Positions 11,703 to 22,556 of a stretch of DNA of 64,000 nt are shown here, piece after piece. Under the pieces are notes generated by a model, which ran no database searches, was not told the origin of the DNA, and worked only from the letters and a program-made list of their open reading frames with translations. A program made the position numbers and the translations under genes. Origin of the DNA: Trichosporon coremiiforme (Eukaryota; Basidiomycota; Tremellomycetes; Trichosporonales; Trichosporonaceae); contig BCJJ01000025.1 in NCBI GenBank assembly GCA_039545355.1, positions 182,510-246,509 of the forward strand, given 5' to 3'. The first letter of the stretch is position 1; each line of letters begins with the position of its first letter.

Positions 11703-12604
11703 CTACGTCTTGTCCTTTCTACCATCAACTGCCTTCTTCAGTTTCCCGATTTTGCTGAGCTGCTCCGCAAACTCGCGTCCGTTGCGCGCCCTGTCCTTGT
11801 CGTACCCCGGCTTGATGTTCTCTTTGACCGGCGTGAGCGCGAGCGCGAGGGTGTATTCGTACGGCAGCTGTTCGAGGACCTGATAAGGGATGCCAAGCGG
11901 GTGGAGCGTGTTGCGGTACTTATCGCCGATGCCAGGCGGGTGCGTCCAGGGCTTGTAGTGAGCCCAGTTGCCCTTCGGCAAGTCGAGGGCGGCCTCGCAG
12001 ATCTCGGGCTGGGAGAGCCTAGCTCCAACGGCGAAGAGCACGAGCGGCGGGAGCTCAGCCTGTGAGGTACTGGTGCCTCCGGAAGCGGTGGCGGTGGTCG
12101 AAGGGCCGGACGCACCCCGGGTCAGGATCTCGACGAGATCCTTCAGTGCCCGCGGGCAGTCGTACTTGTCCAAGAAAGCCGTGAGGGCGAACACCTGCTC
12201 GAAGAAGGGCACGGAGCTGAACTCGCGCCAAATGACGCGCTTGCTGTACACGAGTTCCTTGAATTGCTCGATCGTCTCGGCGCGCTCCTCGAGCTCGACG
12301 CGCTTCTCGCCCCGGCCGGTCTGGAGCAGGTCACGGAAGAACTTCCTGAGAGGTCAGATGTCTTCGAATCTTGGACCTCTAAGAAGAGGGGAGGAAGGGG
12401 AACTCACGACCACGACATCAGATCGTAAATTGGCATGCTGATCTGCTCGCCCTCGCATGAGACGAGCATAAAGTGCTGGCTGAAGACGGAGAACGGCTCG
12501 GTGTTCTTGAGGGTCGAGAGGGAGGAGTGTCGCTGGCTGAAGAGGCCCATGGCTTCCTCGAACTCGTCCTTGAAGCAGGTTCGGGGCATTATCGTCGAAG
12601 GCAT
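11703..12604 (-). CDS. BTB/POZ-like domain protein, paralogue A
   Basis: Exons 12408-12604 and 11703-12345 flank a 62-nt intron (12346-12407); 279 aa. Residues about 30-130 read as a BTB/POZ fold: FMLVSCEGEQISMPIYDLMS, FFRDLL, then an acidic/hydrophobic core and ALTAFLDKYDCPRALKDLVE, the usual 'KY.. ' helix. A Ser/Thr/Gly linker and a helical C-terminal half follow. Such proteins usually mediate dimerisation or recruit Cullin-3; no Kelch or MATH partner domain is seen. The intron interrupts the same Trp-Ser codon as in paralogue B. Start choice is uncertain: ATGs at 12604, 12589 or 12550 are all in frame. Confidence 0.75.
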
Positions 12605-12797
12605 GAAGAAGAGACTTGAACTCCAGATGCCTATATGCGTAGCGACAGTGCTACGCATGTCCATGGCGCACGGAGTGGTGGTGTGGGCTCCCATGACTAG
12701 GTGGGCTGAACGCACATGTTGATGTCGGTGGATCAGTGGGCGGAATGCACCCGCTGCACGCTGATCATGCCTCCTCAGGCGCGATGTTTCTAATCTC

Positions 12798-13675
12798 CTA
12801 CACTTCAGGCGGCGCAGTCGCCTGTGCTCCGATTGGAATGTCCTTCGATGAGTGGTCACTGTCGATGGCGTCCGTCTCTTTCAACGCCTTAAGAAAGTTC
12901 CACCCAGCTATCTGCAGCAGAGTGCGGCGGTACGACCTCTTCGTCATTGGTCTCGCGTCGTCCTCGTCGTCAACTTCCGGGTCCCAATCGACCGTGATTT
13001 CGGGCACGTCTGAAAGAGCCAGAGCCCAGAGGTACGCCTTTGGTAGTCCCATGCCCGCCTTTTTAGGGAAGCAGTGCGGGTTGACCGTGCACTCGTGGTA
13101 GAGATGATCCGGGCGGACCTTCGGGCACTTGCCTCCTGGGGCGGACTGATGAATGGCGCGGCAGCAGAAGGCCGCATTGCGCAATCCAGCGCCGAGCTGG
13201 AACAGCTGGTACGGCGCTAACTCGCAGTTGTCGATGACGACGCGCACCTTGTCGACGTACAGCTTGTATGCGAGAGGACAGTTGTATTTGTTCATGAAGA
13301 GGCCTAGGTCGATCAGCGTCTCGGCGTCAGGAACGTCGAACAGCTCCACCCGCGTTATGAACCAGAGGAAGTAGTGCAGTGTCACACTGCTGTCGTCGAG
13401 CTGTACCTCCATCTTACCCGTGCCCGTTTCAAGCGTGTCTCGGAATGTCTCGCTGGATGTTAGTACGAGGAGCAACAGTTAACTCACGACCACGTCTGCA
13501 GCAGGTACATCGGTACCATGAACACCCAGTGGTCGTTAGAGACCAGCTTGAAGTCGCCGCTCGTCCACTCCGGATGGATCTGGCACGGCGTGACGGGGAT
13601 CGAGCCTGGTGTCGAGGACGACACGAACGTGCCCAGCGGCGGGCGCAGTAGCCTCGGCGACACGGGTTGAGACAT
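12798..13675 (-). CDS. BTB/POZ-like domain protein, paralogue B
   Basis: Exons 13488-13675 and 12798-13452 flank a 35-nt intron (13453-13487); 280 aa. It has the same plan as paralogue A: GDFKLVSNDHWVFMVPMYLL, then the phase-2 intron, SETFRDTLETGTGKMEVQL, a hydrophobic stretch LHYFLWFITRVELFDVPD, and LGLFMNKYNCPLAYKLYVD. The C-terminal half is divergent and ends in an acidic DPEVDDEDD segment and a short tail. It is the most upstream of four tandem minus-strand copies. Function is unknown beyond BTB-type protein interaction. The ATG at 13675 is the only reasonable start. Confidence 0.78.
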
Positions 13676-14142
13676 GGCGGTTACCTGCTGACCAAGTCGA
13701 ACATGTGATGGGAAGGTGGAGAATGTGAAACGTTAGGAATGTGCGAGGAAGGCTCGAGTCGCGGTTCGACCGAGCGTCATGGTTGTCGACGCGATTGATC
13801 CCGCAGATCCATCCATAGTCCGGCCAGTCCGATAGCAACCTCCGGTTGACTCTTCGCAGGTCAATGCTTGTGATGGACGACAGCATCAGATTGTGTGCTC
13901 CTCAAGCAATGCAGGGGAGAGGAGCGTGAAGACAATGCGTGTGCCGCGGGCAGTAACAGATGTCTGTTTCCCGCCGCATGCGGGGCCGCGACCGGTGCAC
14001 GGCCATCAACCCTGCCAGCCCTGAAATGGCCATGTCGGACGCTAGTGGAACCAAGAAACACTGCGTGCATACACACCAAGACCGATTCGTAACTTCTACA
14101 ACTTCGCACTACAACTTTAAGCGCTTAACGGCTTGGGGATAC
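13676..14142. other. Intergenic between flavin monooxygenase 3' end and BTB paralogue B promoter
   Basis: 467 nt with no coding evidence. Probably holds the 3' UTR of the monooxygenase gene (its stop is at 14143-14145) and the promoter of paralogue B, since both genes are on the minus strand. Confidence 0.4.
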
Positions 14143-16153
14143 CTACGCTTTCTGGGTCTGCTTGTTTGCGTCCTCGGCCGGCTTCTTCGGCCTGTCGTAC
14201 GGGAGGGTTCCGTCCCATGGCTTGGACACGTACCACGAGTGGTCGCAGTCGTCCTCGAGCTCGACGAGACTGAACCCATTGCCGAGGTACGCGAACGGGT
14301 TGTCTCCGATGTACTCGATCTCCATGTCCTCGAAGCGCGGTTCGCGGATCATCTCGAAGAAGTGCAGCTTGCTTCCGGGATGGATGGCCATGACGGGCCC
14401 ATTGGCCCTGCCATTCTTGTACCACGAGGAGCAGCTCGAGCTCCACACCGTAGTGGGCATGAGCGCGTTGCGGTGGATGTTGAACTTGCGCGTGATGTCT
14501 GCCTTTGGGGAGATAGAAGCCACGCTCTCGGCCTGCATCTTGGAGATCGCCTTCAGCATCCAGATACTGCAGCGCTCGATCGTTTGCGTCAGCGAGCCGT
14601 GTGCGACGGGCGCCGACGGGCCAAGGAATGTAAAGTAGTTCGGGAAGTCGGGCACCATGAGGGACATGTAGCCCTCGACGAAGCCCTCGCTCCAGCGCTT
14701 GCGGAGGTCGGTGCCCTCGCGCCCAAAGAAGGGGAAGCGGGGGAGAAGGGACACGTCGAAGCCCGTAGCACACACGATGGCGTCGACGTCGACGTGCGTG
14801 CCGTCGCGCGTCTCGAGGCCCGTAGGCGTAATCCGCGCGATCGGGTTCGAGACGACGGTTACGTTATCCTCGCACAGTGACTCCAGGAAGCCGTTACCGG
14901 GCGTCAGGCGTCGACAGCCCAGGGCAAACTTGGGCGTCAACAGCGCGGCGAGCTCGGGCTTCTTCGCGAGCCGCTCGGACATGCGCTGCTCCGCGAACGC
15001 ACGGACTTGCTTCTGCAGCTCCTCCTCCTTCAGGTACATCCGGTAGCGCGCATTCACCTCCTGCTCCACCTCCTTCCGGTACTTGAGGAACTCCTCCGGG
15101 TCTGCAGCCCACAGAGCCTTCTCGGCATCCGTGTAGTCCTTGTTCGCACCGTTCGGGCCGGCGTACTTGGCCGCGGCGCCGCCGTCGGTGATCCAAGCTC
15201 CGGACCGGATGAAGCACGTCATGTGCTCAATGCGCTTTTGCAGCTGAGGAATGACCTGGACGGCAGAAGAACCGACACCGATGACGGCGATCTTCTTCCC
15301 GGCAAAGTCGTAGCTGTCGTCCCACTGAGCAGTGTGCATCAGCTTGCCTTTGAAGGACTCGATACCTTCGATATCGGGCCACTTCCAGTTGCTGAATGTC
15401 AGCGGAGCGAGCGCAACGAGCGAAGTAAGTGCTGCGGGTGCAGCCAGCCTTGTGCGGCTATCGGAGGTCACTTACTTCAGGATACCGCTTCCGTTCACGA
15501 GGAACTCGGCCCTGTCCTCAAACTCGCCGTCCGGTCCCTTGACCTTGACGACCCATTTGTTCGTCTTGTCGTCCCACTTGGCGCCGACGACCTCATGCGA
15601 GACCTTGAACATGTCGCGGAGTCCGTGGTCGTCCACGATCGAGTTCATGTACGCGCAAATCTCGGGCGAGCCCGAGTAGAACCGGCTCCAGCCAGAGTAC
15701 GGCTGGTAGCTGAACTGGTACGCGTGCGAGGGCACGTCGCATGCGCAACCGGGGTACCTGCCAGTTAGCACTTCACTACAGGCGCGGAAGCGGGCTGCGT
15801 TCGCGAGACCAGGGGTCTTCATCGATGGTGATTGGGGGCTCCAGCACTGAGCCGGGGGCCGCCTTCTTAGCCTCTTAACCTCTTAGTCTCCCACTAAGCC
15901 GCGGCTGAACCACTTACCTGTTGTCGTACCACGTCCCACCCAACTCCGGAGACTTCTCATACGCGACCATGTCGACGTTCTCGGCGTGCTTCTTGATCTG
16001 GTACGCCATTGTGATAGCGCTGGCGCCGCCGCCAATAGTGATCACGCGCACTTTGCGCTTCGTTCCCAGCGGGAACGAGGGGATCTCGTACCCGATCGCC
16101 TCCGGGTCGCCGTTCGGCCCCTCGAGGGCGGAGCGGGCCTCGTCGCGGGTCAT
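14143..16153 (-). CDS. Flavin-containing (Baeyer-Villiger-type) monooxygenase
   Basis: Three exons: 15918-16153, 15476-15757 and 14143-15391. The introns are 160 nt (15758-15917) and 84 nt (15392-15475), long for this window; 588 aa. An FAD-binding motif ITIGGGASAI lies at residues 39-48, followed by LGGTWYDNRYPGCACDVPSH, diagnostic of the class B flavoprotein monooxygenases. FKGKLMHTAQWD matches the Baeyer-Villiger fingerprint FxGxxxHxxxWD, and the second Rossmann motif KIAVIGVGSSAVQ binds NADPH. These enzymes insert one oxygen atom into ketones or oxygenate N or S atoms. The substrate is not deducible. There is no linked biosynthetic cluster nearby, so a detoxification or catabolic role is an inference. 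Confidence 0.92.
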
Positions 16154-18621
16154 GCTGGCTGTACTCTTCGCTCTGTGTGTTGTCCTCGCAAGTTGGGGCT
16201 GTGTGCTGGGGCGCGTGCGTATGAGTAAGTGATGCAGGGAGATGTAAGTGGAGAGCAAGAGAGAAGCATGCAAGGTGGGCCTAGAGAGATATAAGTGCCC
16301 CACCACGATCGCTCATCGCCGAGGAATCCAGAGGCTGTGAGGGATGGTTGATAGCCGGCAACTAGCGTTTGAATCCCGAATCCCACTCTCCGAGGGGTCC
16401 GAGTCCCGTGACATACATTGCGCACAGGCACAGTCGACATCCCCGCAATATCACGGAAGATGGATCCAACGGAGCTAATCGAATGGGGAAGCGGGGCCCG
16501 ATACGGCTGAGCATGACGAGGATGCGATTTGTGTTACTGCATGTGCGACGCACGCGGCGCACGCTTGGCCCCCGAAATCAGAAGACGCCTGCTCACCGGC
16601 CGTAATCTCAGTTGGCCACCGTCGAGTGGCGACGGACGTACCGGACATCTCCAACGCCGAAAATTCTCTACGGCTCCGACTCTTGGGACAGTGGGCTGTG
16701 CACCGGCTCAAGGCTGAGCGAGGAACGCGGCGCACGGTATGTCTCCCCTCTGCATGAGAGATGAGCACAGATCAAAGTCTCCCATCTGCGGCCGCCGCTG
16801 GGAGGCTTCAGAAGACCGAGCCCAGCCGGACTGCTGCTTAATGCTCCAGGCGGTACGGATACGGAGCAGTTTGCCGACTTCTGATGTTGGGAGTGGAAGG
16901 AAATGCCTCAAAGGGGAAGGGCGCGGCATATCGAACGTCGTCGTTCATCTCACGGGCCGCCGGAGCCTATGTCAACAACAACTCTGCTGCTCACCATCAT
17001 CCTCGTTCTTCGGCCAGTCGGGCCCCTCCTTCTCAGGCTTCTGCAACTTCTGCAACAGGAAAACGATTGTACCTGCTCCAGCCCTTCCTTGTCCTTGTTT
17101 CGAAATTCCAGAGGAACGAGTGTCTTTTCGTAGCCGATCCAGCCAGATCTGGGGTCACTCCCTCCCCCTTCATGCCTTTACGTCTTCTGAGAACGCCCCT
17201 CTTCCAGGCGGTTCCAATTCAGATGTTCAGTGCCGTTCTTGAGCTGGAATAGCTGGAATAGCACTCCAGACCACTAACGCAGATGGTGAGATTTTTACGT
17301 GAAGAACACTCCCTGGCTTCTGGAACCGATCCCATGTCCAAATGTCCAGGTTCTTTGTCCCGGCCTGGACATGGACGACGAAGTGCGGCGTGCAGTCGGA
17401 AAGTGATTTGTCCGATGCGGATTGTCGAGATACCCGCAGTGTCACGTCGTGTGTGCCCCCCGATGACGACTGGTTTACGAAAGAGCTCTGTTTACGACAA
17501 CGTTCCTGATCTGCCTGCGCGCCCGCCTGCGCTGGGAACGACCACGGGTCTCCGTATAACCGTATGCTCCGCACAAGTCGCCGCAGGTCCCTTGACTTCA
17601 TGCACCATGTGCTACTTGCTCAGAAGGGTGAGAAGGGTAAGGAAGGATGGTGTTGGCGTCGCAGAACATTTCGAAGCTCTGCAAGCCCTGCACCACGCGA
17701 TACTCCAGGCACACACACACGCACCCCCCTTCAGAGCTGGGAAGCGAGGATCGAGGAACGCAGCCCGTTCCCATCGTGTGCCTTCCTTCCCTTCCCTTTG
17801 GGCGCTGCGTGTTCCAAGCCAGGACACACCCATGGGACGCACGCAGCCGCAGCCAGGTCACCAGCCTGACATCTAACCGTTACCTTCTCGCTTGCTTCTC
17901 TTCTGCGTGCAGCACACAGAGACCATAGCGAACAGCTCCGCTTGCTCTGCCCACGGCACAGTCAAGGTTTATGCTTCGAGTCATGGGGTTTAGACTCTAT
18001 GCGTGCGTGGCATGCTTGCGTGTCGAGTCTGTCTACTCCACACTGCCGAGATGAACGTGTCAACGACATCGCTCGTGTCACCGACGTCCTTATGGCTCAG
18101 AAGTGAAATGTTCCTCTGCATATTCTGTTGTATGGCTGTGTGACGTGACCTCGTTCGAGCTCGCTCTGTCGGTACAAGTACATTTCTCCGCCTGTTGGCC
18201 AGCCATAGTTCAAGACGGGGCAGTATGGATAATATAATGCTCATCATGGGGGAGGTGGAAGGTGAAGAGGGTAGGAGGGGGAGGAAACGAGTGAGGGGAG
18301 GACGGGTGTTTGCGTGGCGGTCATTTCAGGCGTTCTCTCTATGAAAGGGGTAGGTGTTTTGACGCCGTGTTGAGACGTTGCAACGTTGCAGGTTATGCTC
18401 GTTCAGTCAGACTCACTCGAGACCCTAATGCTGGGAACAGATCGGGTCCAGGGAGGGAGGAGGGTGGGCAGACTCGTCTTGCGACGACGAGGGTGTGGTC
18501 GGAGGCTCAGGGCGCGCGCATGAAGGCGCATCCCCGACAGGCTGGGGCATGACTTGTGCAGCCGATGAGCGCGTGGGATGCACTTGTCGGTTGGCAAGTC
18601 CAGGACGAGCGAGATGCTCCT
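16154..18621. other. Long spacer between monooxygenase promoter and PIN4-like 3' end
   Basis: About 2.5 kb between two minus-strand genes. It should contain the monooxygenase promoter and the PIN4-like 3' UTR. Several short frames exist on both strands, but none has GC3-rich codon use, splice partners or a family resemblance. I see no RNA gene. Confidence 0.45.
16288..16294 (-). promoter_or_regulatory. TATA-like element upstream of the flavin monooxygenase
   Basis: The minus strand reads CTTATAT about 140 nt upstream of the ATG at 16153, in an otherwise GC-rich region. Position and sequence fit a TATA box, but short AT matches arise by chance. Confidence 0.3.
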
Positions 18622-20501
18622 CTAGATATCAAGCTCCTCGCGAGCGTTGGCACGCGAAGAGTCCTGCTCGTCCTCCTCACTGAGGCGACGGCTGAGCGTG
18701 TCGCGGGGAAGAGCCAGGGAGCCGGGGACACCACGGAGCGAGCTGGCGACGCGCGGGAAGGTACCAGACGAGAAACCGCGCGACTCGCCGACGGGGCCAC
18801 GAGGATTGCGCAGAGGCTGCGAACCCGAATCTCCGTGCAGATCGCTCAGCGACGCAGGAAGTGGAGGAACGGGAGGGGCGCCGACAGGCGCACCAAAGAA
18901 GCTGTTGAATGTGCCTGATCCAAGCAGGCGACGGCCATGCGAAGCGCCCATGGAGGAGTAGTCGCGTCCACCGACGACACCAGCGACGGCAGTCTCACGG
19001 AGGTTGCCCGAAGAGCGCTGCGGGGTGAGACTGCGAGCAGGATCGCGAGCTACGACAGGGCCGTTGAAGCCGCGCAGATCCGGCATCGACTTCTTAATGC
19101 GCAGCCCGTGACCGTTGCCTTCGGGGTAGGGCTGGAGGTAGCTCGTGTGCGTAGTCGACTGGGTGGACTTGGGCGTGTCCTTAGTGACCACAACATGCTT
19201 GCCGTCGCCGTCACCCTTAGTGACACTGGTCAGAGACAGCTTCTGGGCAACGAGGTGCACGATGCGGCGCTCAGTCGGCGAGAGGTTCCTCGAAAGAACC
19301 AGCTCGTCGCGCATCCGGTCTTCCTTGAACATGTAGACCATGTTGTAGATCGACAGCGTGGCCGGGTCGTTCAGGTCGAGAGACACCGGGAGAGTGTCAG
19401 ACTTGTTGGAGCCGGACGACTGGGTCGGGCTGCGGTCATCGTTGGAGGAATCGCCGTAAGACACCTGCTGGTGGTGACCGTTGCGCTGCATGTTGTTGTG
19501 CGAGTTGCTTTGCGAGTTGCTGTGCGCGTTGTTGTGAGAGTGCGAGGGCTCGATGGGGGTCTTGACAGAGTCGAGCTGCATGCTCTTCATGCGCTTGATG
19601 GCCTTCTCGCGCTCGATGCGGTCCTTTTCACCAGGCTGGAGAACCTTCTTGTACTCGACGCGGAGCTTGCGACCCTGCACGTCGTAGCCGTTCAGCGCCG
19701 CGACAACGCTGGCAGCCTCCTCGGGAGCACGGAAGTTGGCGAAAGCGAGTCCACGGAATACGCCGTTGTCGTGGTGGTAGTTGAACGCGTAGGGCAGGGG
19801 AGCACCGAGCGACTCGATGATAGCCAGGAGCGTCTCACGCGACACGGCGAACGGAATGTTCTTGATGACGATCGCCGTCGGGATGACATCGTCATCAGGA
19901 GTAGGGATCATTCCGCGCCATTGAGTTGGACGTTGCGGCATCGAAGTAACGTGCTGCGATGCGAAGGGAGCGAAAGCAGCCGATCCCGGAGCCATTCCGT
20001 AGGGAACGGAGGGAGGAGGGGAGGGCGCCAGGCCCATCGATGGGAAGGGGTCGATGCTGAAGGCGGGGTAGTACGGCTGCGCCGGAGTCGCACCAGAGCT
20101 GGCCGTCGACGGAGCCGAAATGGTGGGCGACGCTCCGTCACCGCGGCGGAACACGTCGTAGTGGTGGCCACCACTACCATTCTCCGTAACCTGAGGATCG
20201 AACCAAGCCTGCAAAGCCGTCAGCTTTAGTGTCCCGGACACAGTTTCGGGGAGTAAGTAAGAACGCCCAAGCCAAAACAAGCCCTGAAACGACCGCCGGC
20301 ACGATGTCAACTTACGGAAGGAATTCCAGAGCGAGAGCCGCGCTGCTTGGGACTGCTCGTCCAGCCACGAGTAGGAGCGCCCGACGGCGTGGCGACAGGA
20401 GGACCGAACACATTGTTGTAGGGATACTCTCCGTACGGGGAGGGGTTGATGGACAGCGACTGCAGGTTGGGCAGAGGCGGGGAAGAGTGCTGATGATTCA
20501 T
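18622..20501 (-). CDS. PIN4: PIN4/Cip-like RNA-binding protein (RRM + R3H)
   Basis: Exons 20316-20501 and 18622-20208 flank a 107-nt intron (20209-20315); 590 aa. The RRM is clear: AIVIKNIPFAVSRETLLAII, then YAFNYHHDNGVFRGLAFANF and RKLRVEYKKVL, followed by the basic helix ERIEREKAIKRM-like segment. This arrangement is characteristic of yeast Pin4/Mdt1 and fission yeast Cip1/Cip2, which act in mRNA regulation, cell-cycle and stress responses. A second conserved block (DELVLSRNLSPTERRIVHLV) fits an R3H domain with its Arg-x3-His. A Ser/Asn/His-rich repeat separates the two, and the C-terminus is Ser/Gly/Pro-rich disordered. Exon 1 starts at the first ATG after a 784-nt ATG-free leader, which supports this start. 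Translational control through the leader is plausible. Confidence 0.88.
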
Positions 20502-22556
20502 GATGCCAGTCTGATCCAAGGAAGCCACAGGAAACAAACGAGCTTAAGCACAGGAGGCGTCGGGGTTGGTGTGTAACCCAGCTAGTTCGTGATTGTCGTT
20601 GGAGGGAAAGCAGGCGTGCGTAAACAGAGCCTGGAAGGTACCCGTGAAACAACACAAGTCGGTTGGAAGGGGGTGGCGTTGGAATATGAATAGATCACAA
20701 AGCGACTTGGAAAGAGACGTCACGAACAGCGGTTAGTCCGAAGCGTGGTGACGGGTGGAGTCGAATGGAAAACGGTCACTGAGACTTGGTCGTCACGTTG
20801 GTCAACCGTTGACGTGTTAGGGGGTCGAAAAGGACGGGAAACAGGAAACGAGAACTAGGTTTGCGGTGAGGACCGAGACCGTTAGCGCCGGAGTCGGTGA
20901 TGCAATGCAGTCTGTTTGGGTGGGGGAGATGACACGGAGAAGCTCTGGGTGCTAATGCGAGAGGTGGATGCGGATGAGAGGTTTTTGTGTAGGTTGTTGT
21001 CGGCGGTGGTTGTTGTGGATGAATGCAGGGCAGATGGTTTGTTGTGGGTTGTGCAGGTGATTGTGCAGATCGTGGAGTCGTTAAACAAGACGTCGTCGAG
21101 GTTCGTCGTGATGTCAAGGTGAGGTCGGAACAGGAGGAGACGGGAGGAGACGGGAGAGGAGGGGGAGGAAGGGAGGTAGGAGTGAAGTGCGAACAGGCGT
21201 TGAGGAAGAGGAAATAGAGAAAGAAGGAAAAGATGACAGAGAGGGTGCGGAGGGCGGAGGGCACAGGCAGGGGCTGACTGGCTGGCATGCCTGGATGACT
21301 GACTCCGATGGCGTTGCCTGGGGTGGGGGGTGCGGCGACCTCCCTGGCTCCGCTGGCTGCAGCGGACATGCAGCACGATGTAGGCACTCCTCCTCGTCCT
21401 TGATGCACGGACAACCCGTGCATGCTGCACATGAACGGCACGGCTAGTGTGGAGAAGATGCATGGAGCCACCAGCTACTGATGAGATGGAAAAAGCCAAC
21501 TTGATGTAATGGTGGACCTGTTGGGCGTGTTCGGATGCTGCGCAAACCTGACTGCCTCCTGTTGGAGCTTCGGCGTCATGAGCGATGTCCTTCTGTGCAC
21601 TCTGCTCTGGGTTGGCAGTCCCTCGAGCTGTCATCTGCTGTCTCGCGCAGTGTCGTGGTCGCTGTCTGTGCACTGCCAACCAAAAGAGCAAGTGAACCCT
21701 AATCCAACGAGGTGTCCTGCATGTCCTGCGCCAGTTGAGGACTTTTCCTGGGAATCCTCTGCTCCCATTCCTATTGCGTATGGTTGAACGCGACGATACT
21801 CCCTGTGGCTTCATGGGTCTCTCGACCCGACCCCTGTTCATTTTTGACAAGCACGCATCCCGCCTGAGGATTCGTTGAAGCGCTTGATCTTGAGGCAGCT
21901 TTTGTGTCTACCCATTTAGGACGAATCAGCCTCCGCTAATAGGCGCCGCCCAGATCTCCTTTCTTGATTACTCTGCCGACTAACCCACCAAATCGCACCT
22001 CAGGTTTAGAATTGCAAAGACTTCACTCCTCGAGTCCTTGCTCGCCTCGCGACATCCTGCGTCGATCGTCGTCTGTTGATTGGCAACCGTGCAACCATGC
22101 TTTGCCGCGGAAGCAATTAACTCTAACCCCCTTGTGAGAAAATCACGTGATGTGTAGGAGCCTTACCCTGCCACGCGATCCCAAGAACAATGTAGGCTTG
22201 GCAGTGGACCGGCGGCTTGGTCTTCGTGGGGATTTCGGTTCACTGGAAGGCGATGGGCAGCCTAACACAGCCTAGCATTCCACGTTATTATGAGGATAAC
22301 ACCACAAGAGCGATACAAGCTGTGCGATGGGCCACTTATCACTGGCTCTGATTGGCCCGCGGTTCGCCGATGTCCACACTAGGGTGATCTGCTGTGCGAC
22401 AAGCTGCGTCATTCCTGGGCGTACATCGCAGCCGTGCACCAGACGCTGGTACGCCAGCCAGTGCACTGACCAACAAGGCCATCAGGCGTCCACCTCAGCT
22501 TGTTTCACTTTCTCTTCTCATCTCATCCACCCCATCCACGTCTTTGCCACTTCAAC
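20502..22556. promoter_or_regulatory. Divergent regulatory region, PIN4-like / VWA gene, with long PIN4-like leader
   Basis: A 2-kb head-to-head spacer with no supported gene. On the minus strand 20502-21285 contains no ATG, although the plus strand has about fourteen; it is CA/pyrimidine-rich and runs into the PIN4-like start. I read this as a long 5' leader. The remaining 1.2 kb would hold both promoters; the VWA leader is the pyrimidine-rich stretch just before 22557. Confidence 0.6.

Noticed and set aside
17227..17601. 124-codon minus-strand frame with a somewhat protein-like segment
   Set aside because: No family match, no neighbour-like codon bias, no splice-joined partners; treated as chance.
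18937..20229. 430-codon plus-strand frame
   Set aside because: It is the antisense shadow of the PIN4-like coding exon; Arg/Val-rich composition follows from the complementary codons.
20882..21850. 322-codon minus-strand frame upstream of the PIN4-like gene
   Set aside because: Lies in the CA/pyrimidine-rich leader and promoter; low-complexity Ser/Thr/His/Pro peptide, no conserved features.
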